From positions 3,240,001 through 3,304,000 of the forward strand of contig NC_008347.1 of assembly GCF_000014745.1 (NCBI RefSeq): a stretch of 64,000 bases of DNA. Reading direction: 5' to 3'. The position numbers and the translations under genes are program-made. This stretch comes from Maricaulis maris MCS10 (GTDB lineage Bacteria > Pseudomonadota > Alphaproteobacteria > Caulobacterales > Maricaulaceae). Shown in pieces: positions 9,745 through 18,460 of the stretch. The stretch's first letter is position 1. Each line of letters begins with the position of its first letter. The notes beneath the pieces were generated by a model. That model saw only the letters and a program-made list of their open reading frames with translations. It had not been told where the DNA came from and searched no databases.

Positions 9745-10389
9745 TCAGACCGGGCTTTCTTCAACAGCACTGGCGGCAATCCAGGTCGGGCGGGCGGTCA
9801 GGCGGGCGAAATATGCCTTCACGGCCTCGGGCGCATCATCCATTTGCTTGATGATCTTGAGCAGGAACAGCATGTAGCCCACCGAGATATCGGCAGCGGT
9901 AAAGCGATCACCAGCCAGAAATTCCCGACCCTTGAGTCCGTGTTCCGCCAACAGGGCGAGTGCTTTGACCGTATCAGCCTTGGCCGATCTGGCGATCACG
10001 TCGCTGCGCGCCTTCTCAGGCAACAGGACTGTGTGAGCCAGAAGGAGTGTCACCGGCATGATCATGCCGCTTTCACCGAAGTGAAGCCATTGCAGGAAGA
10101 GGTCGTAATCAGCCTCATCCGGTTTCACATCCAGATCCGTCGGCCCGTAGCGACCCATGATGTACTGCATGATCGCGACGGACTCGAACATGACACGGCC
10201 CTTGTCGGCCAGCGCCGGCACTTTCCGCAATGGATGGATATCGGCATAGGCCTCGTCACCGGCAGGTCGCTGGGCAAAGGCGACGCTCTCAAGCGTGTAG
10301 GGCAGCTTCATTTCCTCAAGCAGCCATCGCACCCGGAGCGAGCGAGTGCGCGGCGCGTGGTAAAGACGCAAATCCGATTGATCGACCAT
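9745..10389 (-). CDS. Glutathione S-transferase family protein
   Basis: 214 residues from the ATG at 10389, which follows a GGGAGAGA ribosome site. A 39-residue upstream extension of the frame is judged non-coding. The N-terminal thioredoxin-like fold begins LRLYHAPRTRSLRVRWLLEEM and has KVPAL, with the glutathione cis-Pro, and ESVAIMQYI. The C-terminal all-helical domain contains the GST N-capping motif region FTAADISVGYML. Likely a cytosolic transferase conjugating glutathione to electrophiles; the substrate cannot be told. It converges on the LytTR gene with a 13-bp gap. Confidence 0.92.
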   Translation of the reverse strand: MVDQSDLRLYHAPRTRSLRVRWLLEEMKLPYTLESVAFAQRPAGDEAYADIHPLRKVPALADKGRVMFESVAIMQYIMGRYGPTDLDVKPDEADYDLFLQWLHFGESGMIMPVTLLLAHTVLLPEKARSDVIARSAKADTVKALALLAEHGLKGREFLAGDRFTAADISVGYMLFLLKIIKQMDDAPEAVKAYFARLTARPTWIAASAVEESPV

Positions 10390-10554
10390 GATGTCTCTCC
10401 CCGTGTCCCGGAATCCGGTTCCGATTATGATTGTCATCAACACACGCCATTGAAAGCATGGACCCACCACGAGGCCATCAAGAATTGTCGCATGCCGACG
10501 ATGCAATCCTGCCGAAATGGCATTCCGGACGCCACACCAATCTTGAGGACCCCC

Positions 10555-11424
10555 ATGCGCCTTGTTCCAATCGCAGCAATCGCCCTGCTGGCTGCCTGCA
10601 CACCCGTTTCAGACGACGCACCCGTCGACCGTGCCGCCCCCGCCATTGCAATGGATTGTTTCCGCGAAACCGGAGCATCCATGCTGGCCGCCCATCGCGG
10701 CGGGCCGTCTGAGGGCTATCCGGAGAATGCCCTTGCCAGCCTGGGTCGCCTGTCCGATCTGGGCGTGCTGTATGCAGAGATCGATGTCCGCCGATCCGCC
10801 GATGGGGTCCTCTTCCTGCTGCATGACGACAGCCTGGACCGCACGACATCGGGAACGGGTCCAATCGACGGACTCACCTGGGACGACCTGTCCAGGCTGC
10901 GCCTCGACGACAATGATGGCTACCCAACCAGCTCCCAAATTCCGACCCTCATAGACGCACTCGATCTGGCCCGAAGCACGGACCTGATCCTCAATCTGGA
11001 TCTCAAATCGGTTTCAGCCGAGGAAATTGTTGCCTTCATTCACCAACAGGACGCCCGCGATCTGGTAGCGGTCATCGCCTATACCGTCGAGGACGCAGCC
11101 GCCATCCATGCACTCGATCCGGGGCTTCTCCTGTCCGTTCCCAATGACAGACAAGCTTTGCGCCGCGCCGGCGTCAATCTGGAGGCGAGCTATATCTGGA
11201 AGGGTACCGGGCCCCTCGACCCCCGCGCTGACACGACCCTGGGCAATCTGGGACTTGAGACTTCAGTGGGCCTGTTCCGCCGGGAGAATGGTAGCAGCGA
11301 TCCCTATCTGGAAGCGCGCGATGCGAATATCGAGCTGATCGCCGTCGATGATGTGGAGATCGCATCGCGCGCCCTGGGCGGCGGCGCCGTCTTGCGCGAA
11401 CAGATCAATGCCTGCACGCCCTAG
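10555..11424 (+). CDS. Glycerophosphodiester phosphodiesterase family lipoprotein
   Basis: 289 residues from ATG 10555, preceded by TGAGGA. The N-terminus MRLVPIAAIALLAACTP is a lipoprotein signal with lipobox LAAC, so it is probably anchored in the periplasm. The GDPD TIM barrel follows: HRGGPSEGYPENALAS (catalytic His and Glu), EIDVRRSADGVLFLLHDDSLDRTT (metal ligands and the second catalytic His). The family hydrolyses glycerophosphodiesters from phospholipid turnover to glycerol-3-phosphate and alcohol. The upstream frame back to 9655 overlaps other genes and is not part of this protein. Confidence 0.9.
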   Translation: MRLVPIAAIALLAACTPVSDDAPVDRAAPAIAMDCFRETGASMLAAHRGGPSEGYPENALASLGRLSDLGVLYAEIDVRRSADGVLFLLHDDSLDRTTSGTGPIDGLTWDDLSRLRLDDNDGYPTSSQIPTLIDALDLARSTDLILNLDLKSVSAEEIVAFIHQQDARDLVAVIAYTVEDAAAIHALDPGLLLSVPNDRQALRRAGVNLEASYIWKGTGPLDPRADTTLGNLGLETSVGLFRRENGSSDPYLEARDANIELIAVDDVEIASRALGGGAVLREQINACTP

Positions 11425-11483
11425 GAAACCCGTAACGAACCCCCACATGGTGGACACACAGAAAATCCGGATCGGCAAGACCC

Positions 11484-12458
11484 ATGACAAAAGAAATCAG
11501 GATCCATCAGACCGGCGGTCCGTCCGTCATGCAGCTGGAAAACTGTGAGGCCAGAGAGCCCGGCCCCAATGAATTGCTGATCCGGCATGTCGCCATTGGT
11601 GTGAACTATATCGACACCTATCACCGATCCGGTCTCTACCCTGTTCCACTGCCCAGCGGATTGGGGCTCGAGGCTTCCGGTATCGTCGAGGCGATGGGCA
11701 GTGAGGTCTCAGGCTTCCGGACCGGTGACCGCGTCGCCTATGGAAGCGGGCCCTTGGGTGCCTATGCAGAAACAAACATCGTTCCGGCCGGCCGCGTCGC
11801 CAAACTGCCTGATGAGGTTTCGCATGAGCAGGCCGCGGCGATCATGCTCAAGGGCATGACAGCGCATTATCTTCTCAAAGAGACCTATCCGGTCCAGCGC
11901 GGCGAAACGATCCTGTTTCATGCCGCGGCCGGTGGTGTCGGCCTGCTGGTCTGCCAATGGGCCAGGGATCTGGGTGTCACCCTCATCGGGACGGCCAGCA
12001 CGCAGGAAAAATGCGATCTCGCCCTGAAAATGGGTGCCACGCACATGATCAACTATACCACGGAAGACGTAGTGGCCCGGGTACGTGACATCACGAACGG
12101 ACAAGGCGTTCCGGTGGTCTATGACGGGGTTGGCAAGGACACGTTCGAGATGTCCCTCGACTGTCTGAAACCACGCGGTCTGCTCGCCAGCTTTGGCAAT
12201 GCGTCGGGCCCGGTAACAGGCGTCGATCTGGGCATATTGACGCAAAAAGGCTCGCTCTACGTCACTCGCCCATCGCTTGGACACTATACCGCGACCGATG
12301 ACGCCCTGGCCGCCAATACGGCTGATGTTTTCGATGCCGTTGCCCGCGGAGCCCTGACGATCACCATCAATCAGCGCCACGCGCTGGCCGACGCAGTCAA
12401 AGCTCATGAGATGCTGGAATCCCGTCAGACGACCGGGGCCAGTATCCTGATCCCCTGA
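11484..12458 (+). CDS. NADPH:quinone reductase, zinc-independent MDR family
   Basis: 324 residues. The N-terminal GroES-like domain has the quinone oxidoreductase pattern NYIDTYHRSGLYPVPLPSGLGLEASG and lacks the zinc-binding cysteines of alcohol dehydrogenases. The C-terminal Rossmann domain has AAAGGVGLLVCQWARDLG, matching the AXXGXXG nucleotide motif. It resembles QorA (zeta-crystallin-like) enzymes that reduce quinones with NADPH. Full length and intact. It stops 13 bp before the convergent rho stop. Confidence 0.93.
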   Translation: MTKEIRIHQTGGPSVMQLENCEAREPGPNELLIRHVAIGVNYIDTYHRSGLYPVPLPSGLGLEASGIVEAMGSEVSGFRTGDRVAYGSGPLGAYAETNIVPAGRVAKLPDEVSHEQAAAIMLKGMTAHYLLKETYPVQRGETILFHAAAGGVGLLVCQWARDLGVTLIGTASTQEKCDLALKMGATHMINYTTEDVVARVRDITNGQGVPVVYDGVGKDTFEMSLDCLKPRGLLASFGNASGPVTGVDLGILTQKGSLYVTRPSLGHYTATDDALAANTADVFDAVARGALTITINQRHALADAVKAHEMLESRQTTGASILIP

Positions 12459-12471
12459 TCGATCCGATTGA

Positions 12472-13782
12472 TCAGGTATTCATCGAGTCGAAGAACTCAT
12501 CATTGGTTTTGGTCTGACGCAGCTTGTCGAGCAGGAACTCGATCGCATCCTGGGCACCCATCGGATTGAGAATACGGCGCAGGACATACATTTTCTGCAA
12601 CTGACCACGATCGACCAGGAGTTCCTCTTTCCGAGTACCGGATTTGAGGATGTCGATGGCCGGGAAGACACGCTTGTCAGCCACCTTGCGGTCCAGCACG
12701 ACTTCCGAGTTACCCGTACCCTTGAACTCTTCGAAGATGACTTCATCCATACGCGACCCGGTATCGATCAGCGCCGTGGCGATGATGGTCAGCGATCCGC
12801 CATGCTCGATATTCCGGGCAGCACCAAAGAAGCGCTTGGGACGCTGCAGGGCATTGGCATCGACGCCACCGGTCAACACCTTGCCCGAGGACGGGACCAC
12901 CGTGTTGTAGGCCCGGCCGAGACGCGTGATCGAGTCGAGCAGGATCACGACATCGCGGCCGTGCTCCACCAGGCGTTTGGCTTTTTCGATCACCATTTCA
13001 GCGACCTGGACGTGACGCGTTGCCGGCTCATCAAAGGTGGAGGAAATCACCTCACCCTTCACGGTACGCTGCATATCCGTCACTTCTTCCGGCCGCTCAT
13101 CGATCAACAGGACCATCAGATAACAATCCGGATGATTGCTCTCGATGGCATGGGCGATGTTTTGCAGCAGCACGGTTTTACCGGTCCGAGGCGGCGCCAC
13201 GATCAGTCCGCGCTGGCCCTTGCCGAGCGGCGAGACGATATCGATGACCCGACCGGAACGATCTTTCACGGTCGGATCGGCCAGCTCCATATTGAAGCGG
13301 CTTTCCGGATAGAGCGGGGTCAGATTGTCAAAGTGGACCTTGTGACGAGCCGATTCCGGATCCTGGAAATTGATCGTTGAGACTTTCAGCAGCGCAAAAT
13401 AGCGTTCGCCATCGCGTGGACTGCGGATCTCGCCTTCGACCGTATCTCCCGTACGCAGCCCGAACTTCCGGATCTGGGTTGGCGACACATAGATATCGTC
13501 CGGTCCGGCCAGATAATTTGATTCCGGTGAACGCAGAAAACCGAACCCGTCCTGCAGCACTTCCATGACGCCGCCGCCATGAATCTCTACATCCCGTTCT
13601 GCAAGGGACTTGAGAATGGCGAACATCATGGCCTGTTTGCGCAAGGACGAGGCATTCTCGATCTCGAGTGCTTCGGCAAACTCAACCAGTTCTGTCGGTT
13701 TTTTCTCCTTGAGATCCTGCAGCGTCATGCGCTCCAGACCTTCAAGCAGGGCGGGGACAGGTGCGGAAATTTCGTCGGTCAT
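12472..13782 (-). CDS. rho: Transcription termination factor Rho
   Basis: 436 residues. Hexameric RNA helicase that ends transcription at Rho-dependent sites. N-terminal Rho-N helical segment ([21 protein letters not shown]), RNA-binding cold-shock-like domain ([21 protein letters not shown]), and ATPase core with Walker A in [15 protein letters not shown] and Walker B in [14 protein letters not shown]. The R-loop region ([26 protein letters not shown]) is present. Transcribed leftward, downstream of the hem genes. The 235-bp gap upstream (13783-14017) shows no open frame or clear signal. Confidence 0.98.
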   Translation of the reverse strand: MTDEISAPVPALLEGLERMTLQDLKEKKPTELVEFAEALEIENASSLRKQAMMFAILKSLAERDVEIHGGGVMEVLQDGFGFLRSPESNYLAGPDDIYVSPTQIRKFGLRTGDTVEGEIRSPRDGERYFALLKVSTINFQDPESARHKVHFDNLTPLYPESRFNMELADPTVKDRSGRVIDIVSPLGKGQRGLIVAPPRTGKTVLLQNIAHAIESNHPDCYLMVLLIDERPEEVTDMQRTVKGEVISSTFDEPATRHVQVAEMVIEKAKRLVEHGRDVVILLDSITRLGRAYNTVVPSSGKVLTGGVDANALQRPKRFFGAARNIEHGGSLTIIATALIDTGSRMDEVIFEEFKGTGNSEVVLDRKVADKRVFPAIDILKSGTRKEELLVDRGQLQKMYVLRRILNPMGAQDAIEFLLDKLRQTKTNDEFFDSMNT

Positions 13783-14017
13783 GATGATACTATCAGCTCA
13801 AGCACAAGAGCGTGACCCGGGACGGGTTTTACGCGATCAAGCAAGCCGGGTGCTGCCAAGGCAAGGAAGACCCGAGAATTGAGGAGCAGACGGGCGCGCT
13901 GTGTGTCACGCGTCTCACGTCACGAAAGAAGGGATCCTGAAAAAGGACTCGAGAAACCCTTGCCATGCAGTCCTCGCATCGTCAAGCACAAGCCACTCAG
14001 TGCCTGACCGATCCTCA

Positions 14018-14473
14018 TCAATTCAAGGCAACGACTGCAATCAGGACAATGGCAATTGCCAGTACGAATGGGGCTTCATTGAGCATGCGATAGCGCTTGT
14101 CTGACCAGTCATTGGTACCGGCCTGGAAGCGTTTGAACCGCAAAGCGAATACGTGATGCAGACCCGTCATTGCGCTGATCAGCACAAGTTTTCCAAGCCA
14201 GGCCCAATCCAGAAAAACCGACCAGCCACCGGCCCGCTCCATATTGGCCCAGACCAGTGCCAAGCCGAGCAACCAGGCCACGATCATGGCCGGATTCATG
14301 ATGATTTTCAAAAGCCGCTGCTCCTGCAGCTTCAGCGTTTCATCCAGCTCACCACCCGGTTTCGCCGCACAATGATAAATGTAGAGCCGAGGCAGATAGA
14401 GCAGGCCAGCCATCCAGGCGATCACAGCCAGGATGTGGAAAGCTCTCAGCCAATCATATGCAGCCAGCAGCAT
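14018..14473 (-). CDS. hemJ: Protoporphyrinogen IX oxidase HemJ
   Basis: 151 residues with about four transmembrane helices. The N-terminus WLRAFHILAVIAWMAGLLYLPRLYIYH carries the conserved His13 and downstream basic residues of the HemJ (UPF0093) family. The family oxidises protoporphyrinogen IX to protoporphyrin IX in the inner membrane in bacteria lacking HemG or HemY. The position just downstream of hemH and hemE supports the assignment: three late haem-pathway genes in one leftward cluster. Intact and of typical length. Confidence 0.93.
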   Translation of the reverse strand: MLLAAYDWLRAFHILAVIAWMAGLLYLPRLYIYHCAAKPGGELDETLKLQEQRLLKIIMNPAMIVAWLLGLALVWANMERAGGWSVFLDWAWLGKLVLISAMTGLHHVFALRFKRFQAGTNDWSDKRYRMLNEAPFVLAIAIVLIAVVALN

Positions 14474-14494
14474 TGTAAAAATGTCCCGGTTTTA

Positions 14495-15535
14495 TCACAC
14501 CGCAGATTTGCACGGACATCCGCTACAGTCAGCCGGGCAAAACCGCTCACCCTCAGCAGATTTCAGCCCCGCCGGACGCTCGAGTGCGTCACTGACCAGG
14601 TTGGCCAAACTCTCGATAAAGACCGGATCCTGCCCCAAAGCAGGCACCCGGATATAGGTCTCAATTCCCAATTCTTCAGCTATTTCAGCGTATTCCTCGT
14701 CGAGTTCGACCAGGGTTTCTACATGCTCGGAGACGAAGGCGATCGGCGATAGCAGGATCGATCTTTCGTCCTCAGCAGCCTTGCGGATCGCATCATCCGT
14801 GGATGGACCTATCCATTCCAGCGGTCCGACCCGGCTTTGATAGCAGATCTGATAGTCGGGAAATTCCGGCAATTGCCGGATAACCGCCTCGACTGTTTTC
14901 TCGACCTGCCACTGATACGGATCACCGGCGTCGATGATCTTCTTGGGCAAGCCATGAGCGGAAAACAACAAGCGGATATTCTCCGGCCGCCCGGCCTTCT
15001 CCCAGGATTTGCGGATCAAGGCGGCGTGCGCATCCAGAAAAGCCGGTTCGACCGGATAACAACAGACCGTCCGGGTTTCCGGCCCGCCAGCCTTGCGCCA
15101 AGCATTGAGAGATGACCCCGTCGTGGTGGTGGAAAACTGCGGATAGAGTGGCAGCAGAACCGTCTCATCCGGCTGCCAAGTTTCCACTTCCCGCGCCACA
15201 TCCTCGGTGAACGGGTGCCAATACCGCATCGCGGTCCAGACCCGCACATCATGATCCGGCCAGCGGGTGCCCAGCTGTTCGGCCAGCATGTTGGCCTGGC
15301 GGATGGTTTCCGGCAGCAAAGGCGAGCCACCACCCATCTTGGCGTAATTGGCCTTGGCTTCCTTCGCCCGTGTCGTCGATATGAACCAGGCCAGAGCCTC
15401 ACGTATGAGGCCCGGCGCCTGGATGATCGCAGGATCACGGAACAGATTGCGCAAGAAAGGTTGAACGGATTCCTGCCCGTCAGGCCCCCCGAGATTGAAA
15501 AGGACAACGGCGAGTTTCTTGCGGGCTTTATCCAA
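14495..15535 (-). CDS. hemH: Ferrochelatase
   Basis: 346 residues from a proposed TTG start at 15535 (LDKARKKLAVVLFNLGGPDG), which has GGGAG 7-11 bases upstream. The longer ATG frame from 15592 would overlap hemE by 41 bases. It inserts Fe2+ into protoporphyrin IX at the membrane. Family features: LFNLGGPD at the N-terminus, SAHGLPKKIIDAGDPY with the metal-site His, and PIAFVSEHVETLVELD with the catalytic His-Glu region. The C-terminus contains CPADCSGCPCKSA, a Cys-rich tail that could bind a [2Fe-2S] cluster as in some other ferrochelatases (inference). Confidence 0.95.
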   Translation of the reverse strand: MDKARKKLAVVLFNLGGPDGQESVQPFLRNLFRDPAIIQAPGLIREALAWFISTTRAKEAKANYAKMGGGSPLLPETIRQANMLAEQLGTRWPDHDVRVWTAMRYWHPFTEDVAREVETWQPDETVLLPLYPQFSTTTTGSSLNAWRKAGGPETRTVCCYPVEPAFLDAHAALIRKSWEKAGRPENIRLLFSAHGLPKKIIDAGDPYQWQVEKTVEAVIRQLPEFPDYQICYQSRVGPLEWIGPSTDDAIRKAAEDERSILLSPIAFVSEHVETLVELDEEYAEIAEELGIETYIRVPALGQDPVFIESLANLVSDALERPAGLKSAEGERFCPADCSGCPCKSAV

Positions 15536-15551
15536 TGTCCGTTCTCCCGGA

Positions 15552-16589
15552 TCAGCTGCGATCGCGAATACGCGCCAGAAGCTGTTCGACATGAGCTACC
15601 GGCACGTCCGGCGTGATGCCGTGGCCAAGATTGAAGATATGGGGCCGACCAGCCCATTGGTCCAACAATCGATCGACCTCGCCATCCAGTGCTGCGCCGC
15701 CTGCCCGCAGGACAGACGGGTCGAGATGTCCCTGGACCGGCATGCCTGCAGGCAGGACTGACTGGATCCAGGCCGGATCAACACCCGTATCGACAGCAAT
15801 CGCCGTCACACCGGTCTCGCGCGCATATCGCGGGTAGAGCGTCCCGGCGCCGCGTGGAAACCCGATGATCGGCACGTCAATGCCGGCAGCCCGCACAGCA
15901 TCAACGATCCGTTTGGTCGGCCGGATCACGACCCGTTCGAACAGCGGTTCCGGCAGACCCTCGGCCCAGCTGTCAAACAGTTTGAGGACTTCAGCACCGC
16001 TACGGGCCTGCATGATCAGATACTCTGCCGTGACGTCGGCGATCCGATCGAGCATGCCATCAAAGGCTTCGGGATACTCCCAGGCAGCGACCCGGGTCCG
16101 GAAACGATCTTTCGATCCGCCGCCTTCGACCATGTAGGTTGCGACTGTCCAGGGTGATCCGGCAAACCCGATCATGGTGGTCGTGTCCGGCAGTTCCGGC
16201 ACCACGCGCTTGAGCGTCTCGCCAATTGAACCGAGAACCGCCTCGGTCTGGTCGAGCCGGAGCTCTTCAAATTGGCGCGGATCGAACGGCTCCAGCTGGG
16301 GACCCTCGCCGGTCACGAACCAGACCTTGCGACCGAGCGCGATCGGCACCAGCAGGATGTCGGCAAACAGGATCGCAGCGTCAAAGCCAAAGCGGCGTAT
16401 GGGCTGCAGAGTCACTTCTGCGGCTAGATCCGGAGAGAAACAGAAATCGATGAAGTTCTTCGCTCGAGAGCGGACTTGTCGATATTCAGCCAGATAGCGA
16501 CCGGCCTGGCGCATCAGCCAGACAGGGGGCGGTGAGACGGTTTCTCCGGCCAGGACCTGGAGGATCGGTTTTTTTGTAAGATCGTTCAT
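15552..16589 (-). CDS. hemE: Uroporphyrinogen decarboxylase
   Basis: 345 residues. Removes four acetate carboxyls from uroporphyrinogen III to give coproporphyrinogen III in the cytosol. The signatures PPVWLMRQAGRYLAEYR and GFAGSPWTVATYMVEGGGSKD are intact, including the substrate-binding Arg and Asp residues. It is the first gene of the leftward hemE-hemH-hemJ cluster. Its start codon borders the predicted replication origin, exactly as in Caulobacter, where the hemE promoter lies inside the origin. Confidence 0.97.
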   Translation of the reverse strand: MNDLTKKPILQVLAGETVSPPPVWLMRQAGRYLAEYRQVRSRAKNFIDFCFSPDLAAEVTLQPIRRFGFDAAILFADILLVPIALGRKVWFVTGEGPQLEPFDPRQFEELRLDQTEAVLGSIGETLKRVVPELPDTTTMIGFAGSPWTVATYMVEGGGSKDRFRTRVAAWEYPEAFDGMLDRIADVTAEYLIMQARSGAEVLKLFDSWAEGLPEPLFERVVIRPTKRIVDAVRAAGIDVPIIGFPRGAGTLYPRYARETGVTAIAVDTGVDPAWIQSVLPAGMPVQGHLDPSVLRAGGAALDGEVDRLLDQWAGRPHIFNLGHGITPDVPVAHVEQLLARIRDRS

Positions 16590-17033
16590 CCGCCCTGCTT
16601 AGGCATCTCTTCCCACAGGATCAATCTGTGCCCTTCATCTCTCAAAAAAGAATCTAAGGATTGTAGAAGATTGTTGGGACGTGAATGTCGGGGATGACCG
16701 GGTTTATACCCGCTGACAAACCTGTCAGGGACATTGTTTATCCATCCACAGCCGGCTTCTTTCCAATTTCGGGAAAGTCTGATTCATTGTTTTATATCAA
16801 ACTTGAAGCTGGCCAATTGAATGTGCAATCGCAGTGGAAAACCCGGGTCAGCCCCTGGTGTTGAAGCGCAATCTTTCACATCCTTCTCCACACGACACCG
16901 GCCTGTGGACATTGATGTGGGTTTTTCTTGGTAAGACCCGGCACTACCCACAACCACCTGACACGGATTGCCGAGCCGGGGAAAACAGCCCAACTTATTA
17001 ACAATTGGTAAACGCCAACCCGTGATCGGTTCC
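16590..17033. other. Predicted chromosomal replication origin (oriC)
   Basis: A 444-bp gene-free, visibly AT-richer gap between divergent hemE and ppsR, the location of the Caulobacter origin. Sites resembling the DnaA box TTATCCACA: TTCTCCACA at 16884-16892 (8/9), overlapping TTATCCATC and CCATCCACA at 16738-16750 (7/9 each), TGTGGACAT at 16904-16912 (reverse, 7/9), AGTGGAAAA at 16833-16841 (reverse, 7/9) and CTACCCACA at 16944-16952 (7/9). Two GANTC sites (16650, 16781) suit CcrM methylation, and a CtrA-like site lies at 16998. Nearby genes mostly point away from it and parABS is 10-12 kb to the left. The origin function is inferred from synteny plus these sites. Confidence 0.82.
16998..17012. 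promoter_or_regulatory. CtrA-box-like site in oriC
   Basis: TTAA-N7-TAAA, one mismatch from the Caulobacter CtrA consensus TTAA-N7-TTAA. It lies 22 bp upstream of the ppsR start and within the predicted origin, where CtrA blocks initiation in Caulobacter. Binding here is inferred. Confidence 0.45.
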
Positions 17034-17873
17034 ATGCCTCCCAGCAATTCAACATTCGACACTTGTTTTCATATCCACATGGTTTCCGACTCGACCGGCG
17101 AAACCCTGATGGAAGTCATGCGGGCCTCGGTTGCCCAGTTCGAAGGCACCACGCCGCTTGAACACCTCTATGCGTTGGTTCGGTCGTCCAAGCAGCTGGA
17201 CCGGGTTCTTGATGAGGTGGAAGCCTATCCGGGCGTTATCATGTACACGATTGTCAATGCCGATCTGCGACGCGAGCTTGAGACACGCTGCGTAGAGCTC
17301 GGCGTGCCGGCCATCGCCATCCTTGATCCGATGCTGGCGACCCTGAGCGCCTATCTCGGTCGGCCAGTGGCCAGCCGCGCCGGTGCCCAGCGATCGCTGG
17401 ACGCCGACTATTATCGACGCATTGATGCCCTCAACTACGCAATGGCCCATGATGATGGCCAGGGGGATGACTTTGAAGGCGCCGATATCGTCCTGCTCGG
17501 TGTCAGCCGGACCTCGAAAACCCCGACCAGCGTCTATCTCGCCCACCGAGGTTTCCGGGCCGCCAATATCCCATTGGTCAAGGATGTGCCGATACCGGAG
17601 GCGGTGTTCAGTCTTCGCAACCCGCTTGTCGTCGGATTGACGGCGTCACCTGAGCGCATAGTCCAGATCCGCCGCAATCGTCTTCTCAGCCTGAATGAAG
17701 ACCGCGATACCAATTACATCGATGATTTTGCTGTGCGAGAGGAAATCCTGTTCGCCAAGCGTCTGTATGCCAAACATAAGTGGCCAACCATCGATGTAAC
17801 CCGACGGTCAATCGAGGAAACCGCTGCGAAAATCATCAATCTGCTCATGGAAAAGCGGAACATGACGGTATGA
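17034..17873 (+). CDS. ppsR: Pyruvate, water dikinase/PPDK regulatory protein (DUF299)
   Basis: 279 residues from ATG 17034 (MPPSNSTFDTCFHIHMVSDSTGETL); a TTG at 16968 would extend into the origin and is rejected. The DUF299 family is a bifunctional serine/threonine kinase and phosphorylase that uses ADP to inactivate, and phosphate to reactivate, PEP synthase or pyruvate phosphate dikinase. Visible are the N-terminal HMVSDSTGETL and the P-loop-like GVSRTSKTPTSVYLA. It is the first gene right of the origin and overlaps maf by 4 bases, heading a ppsR-maf-aroE-coaE-dnaQ run. Confidence 0.94.
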   Translation: MPPSNSTFDTCFHIHMVSDSTGETLMEVMRASVAQFEGTTPLEHLYALVRSSKQLDRVLDEVEAYPGVIMYTIVNADLRRELETRCVELGVPAIAILDPMLATLSAYLGRPVASRAGAQRSLDADYYRRIDALNYAMAHDDGQGDDFEGADIVLLGVSRTSKTPTSVYLAHRGFRAANIPLVKDVPIPEAVFSLRNPLVVGLTASPERIVQIRRNRLLSLNEDRDTNYIDDFAVREEILFAKRLYAKHKWPTIDVTRRSIEETAAKIINLLMEKRNMTV

Positions 17874-18460
17874 CCCGCTTCATTCTTGCCTCAGGCAGCC
17901 AGATACGTGCAGACATTCTGCGACAGGCCCACATACCGTTCGAGATTATCAAGTCGGATGTGGATGAAAGCGTGATCAAGGCCGAACGAGCCGACTTGTC
18001 GCCACGTGACATGGCTCTGTGCCTCGCCGAAGCCAAGGTCGAACCGGTTTCGCTCGCCCATCCTGACGCCCTGGTCCTGGGCGCGGACCAGACCATGGAG
18101 CTGGATGGCGAATTGCTCGACAAACTGCCGCAAGCCTCGCTGGCCCGGGCGCGCCTTGAACGCATGCGCGGCCGGCCACATTTTCTACATTCCGGCCTCG
18201 CCTTGTTGAGAGCCGGCCAGCCGGTCTGGCGGTATCAGCAGACGTCGACCATCCATGTTCGTGGATTCAGTGATGCCTTTCTTGATCAATATCTTGAGAA
18301 TGCCGGTTTTGCCCTGACAGCCAGTGTCGGTGCCTATGCCTATGAGGGGCTGGGGTCCCAATTGTTCGAGCGTGTTGAGGGTGATTACTACGCCATTCTC
18401 GGCCTTCCGCTCCTGCCATTGACCGCAGTCCTCCGTGACCATGGAGTGTTGCAACAATGA
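17870..18460 (+). CDS. maf: Maf-like nucleoside-triphosphate pyrophosphatase
   Basis: 196 residues from ATG 17870, overlapping the ppsR stop (ATGA). The N-terminal FILASGSQIRADILRQAHIPFEII matches the Maf substrate loop (SxSxxR), and VLGADQTMELDGELLDKLP carries the catalytic Asp region. Maf/YceF proteins hydrolyse dTTP, UTP or modified nucleotides to monophosphates and guard the nucleotide pool. The exact substrate cannot be told. Coupled to aroE by another ATGA overlap. Confidence 0.92.
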   Translation: MTRFILASGSQIRADILRQAHIPFEIIKSDVDESVIKAERADLSPRDMALCLAEAKVEPVSLAHPDALVLGADQTMELDGELLDKLPQASLARARLERMRGRPHFLHSGLALLRAGQPVWRYQQTSTIHVRGFSDAFLDQYLENAGFALTASVGAYAYEGLGSQLFERVEGDYYAILGLPLLPLTAVLRDHGVLQQ

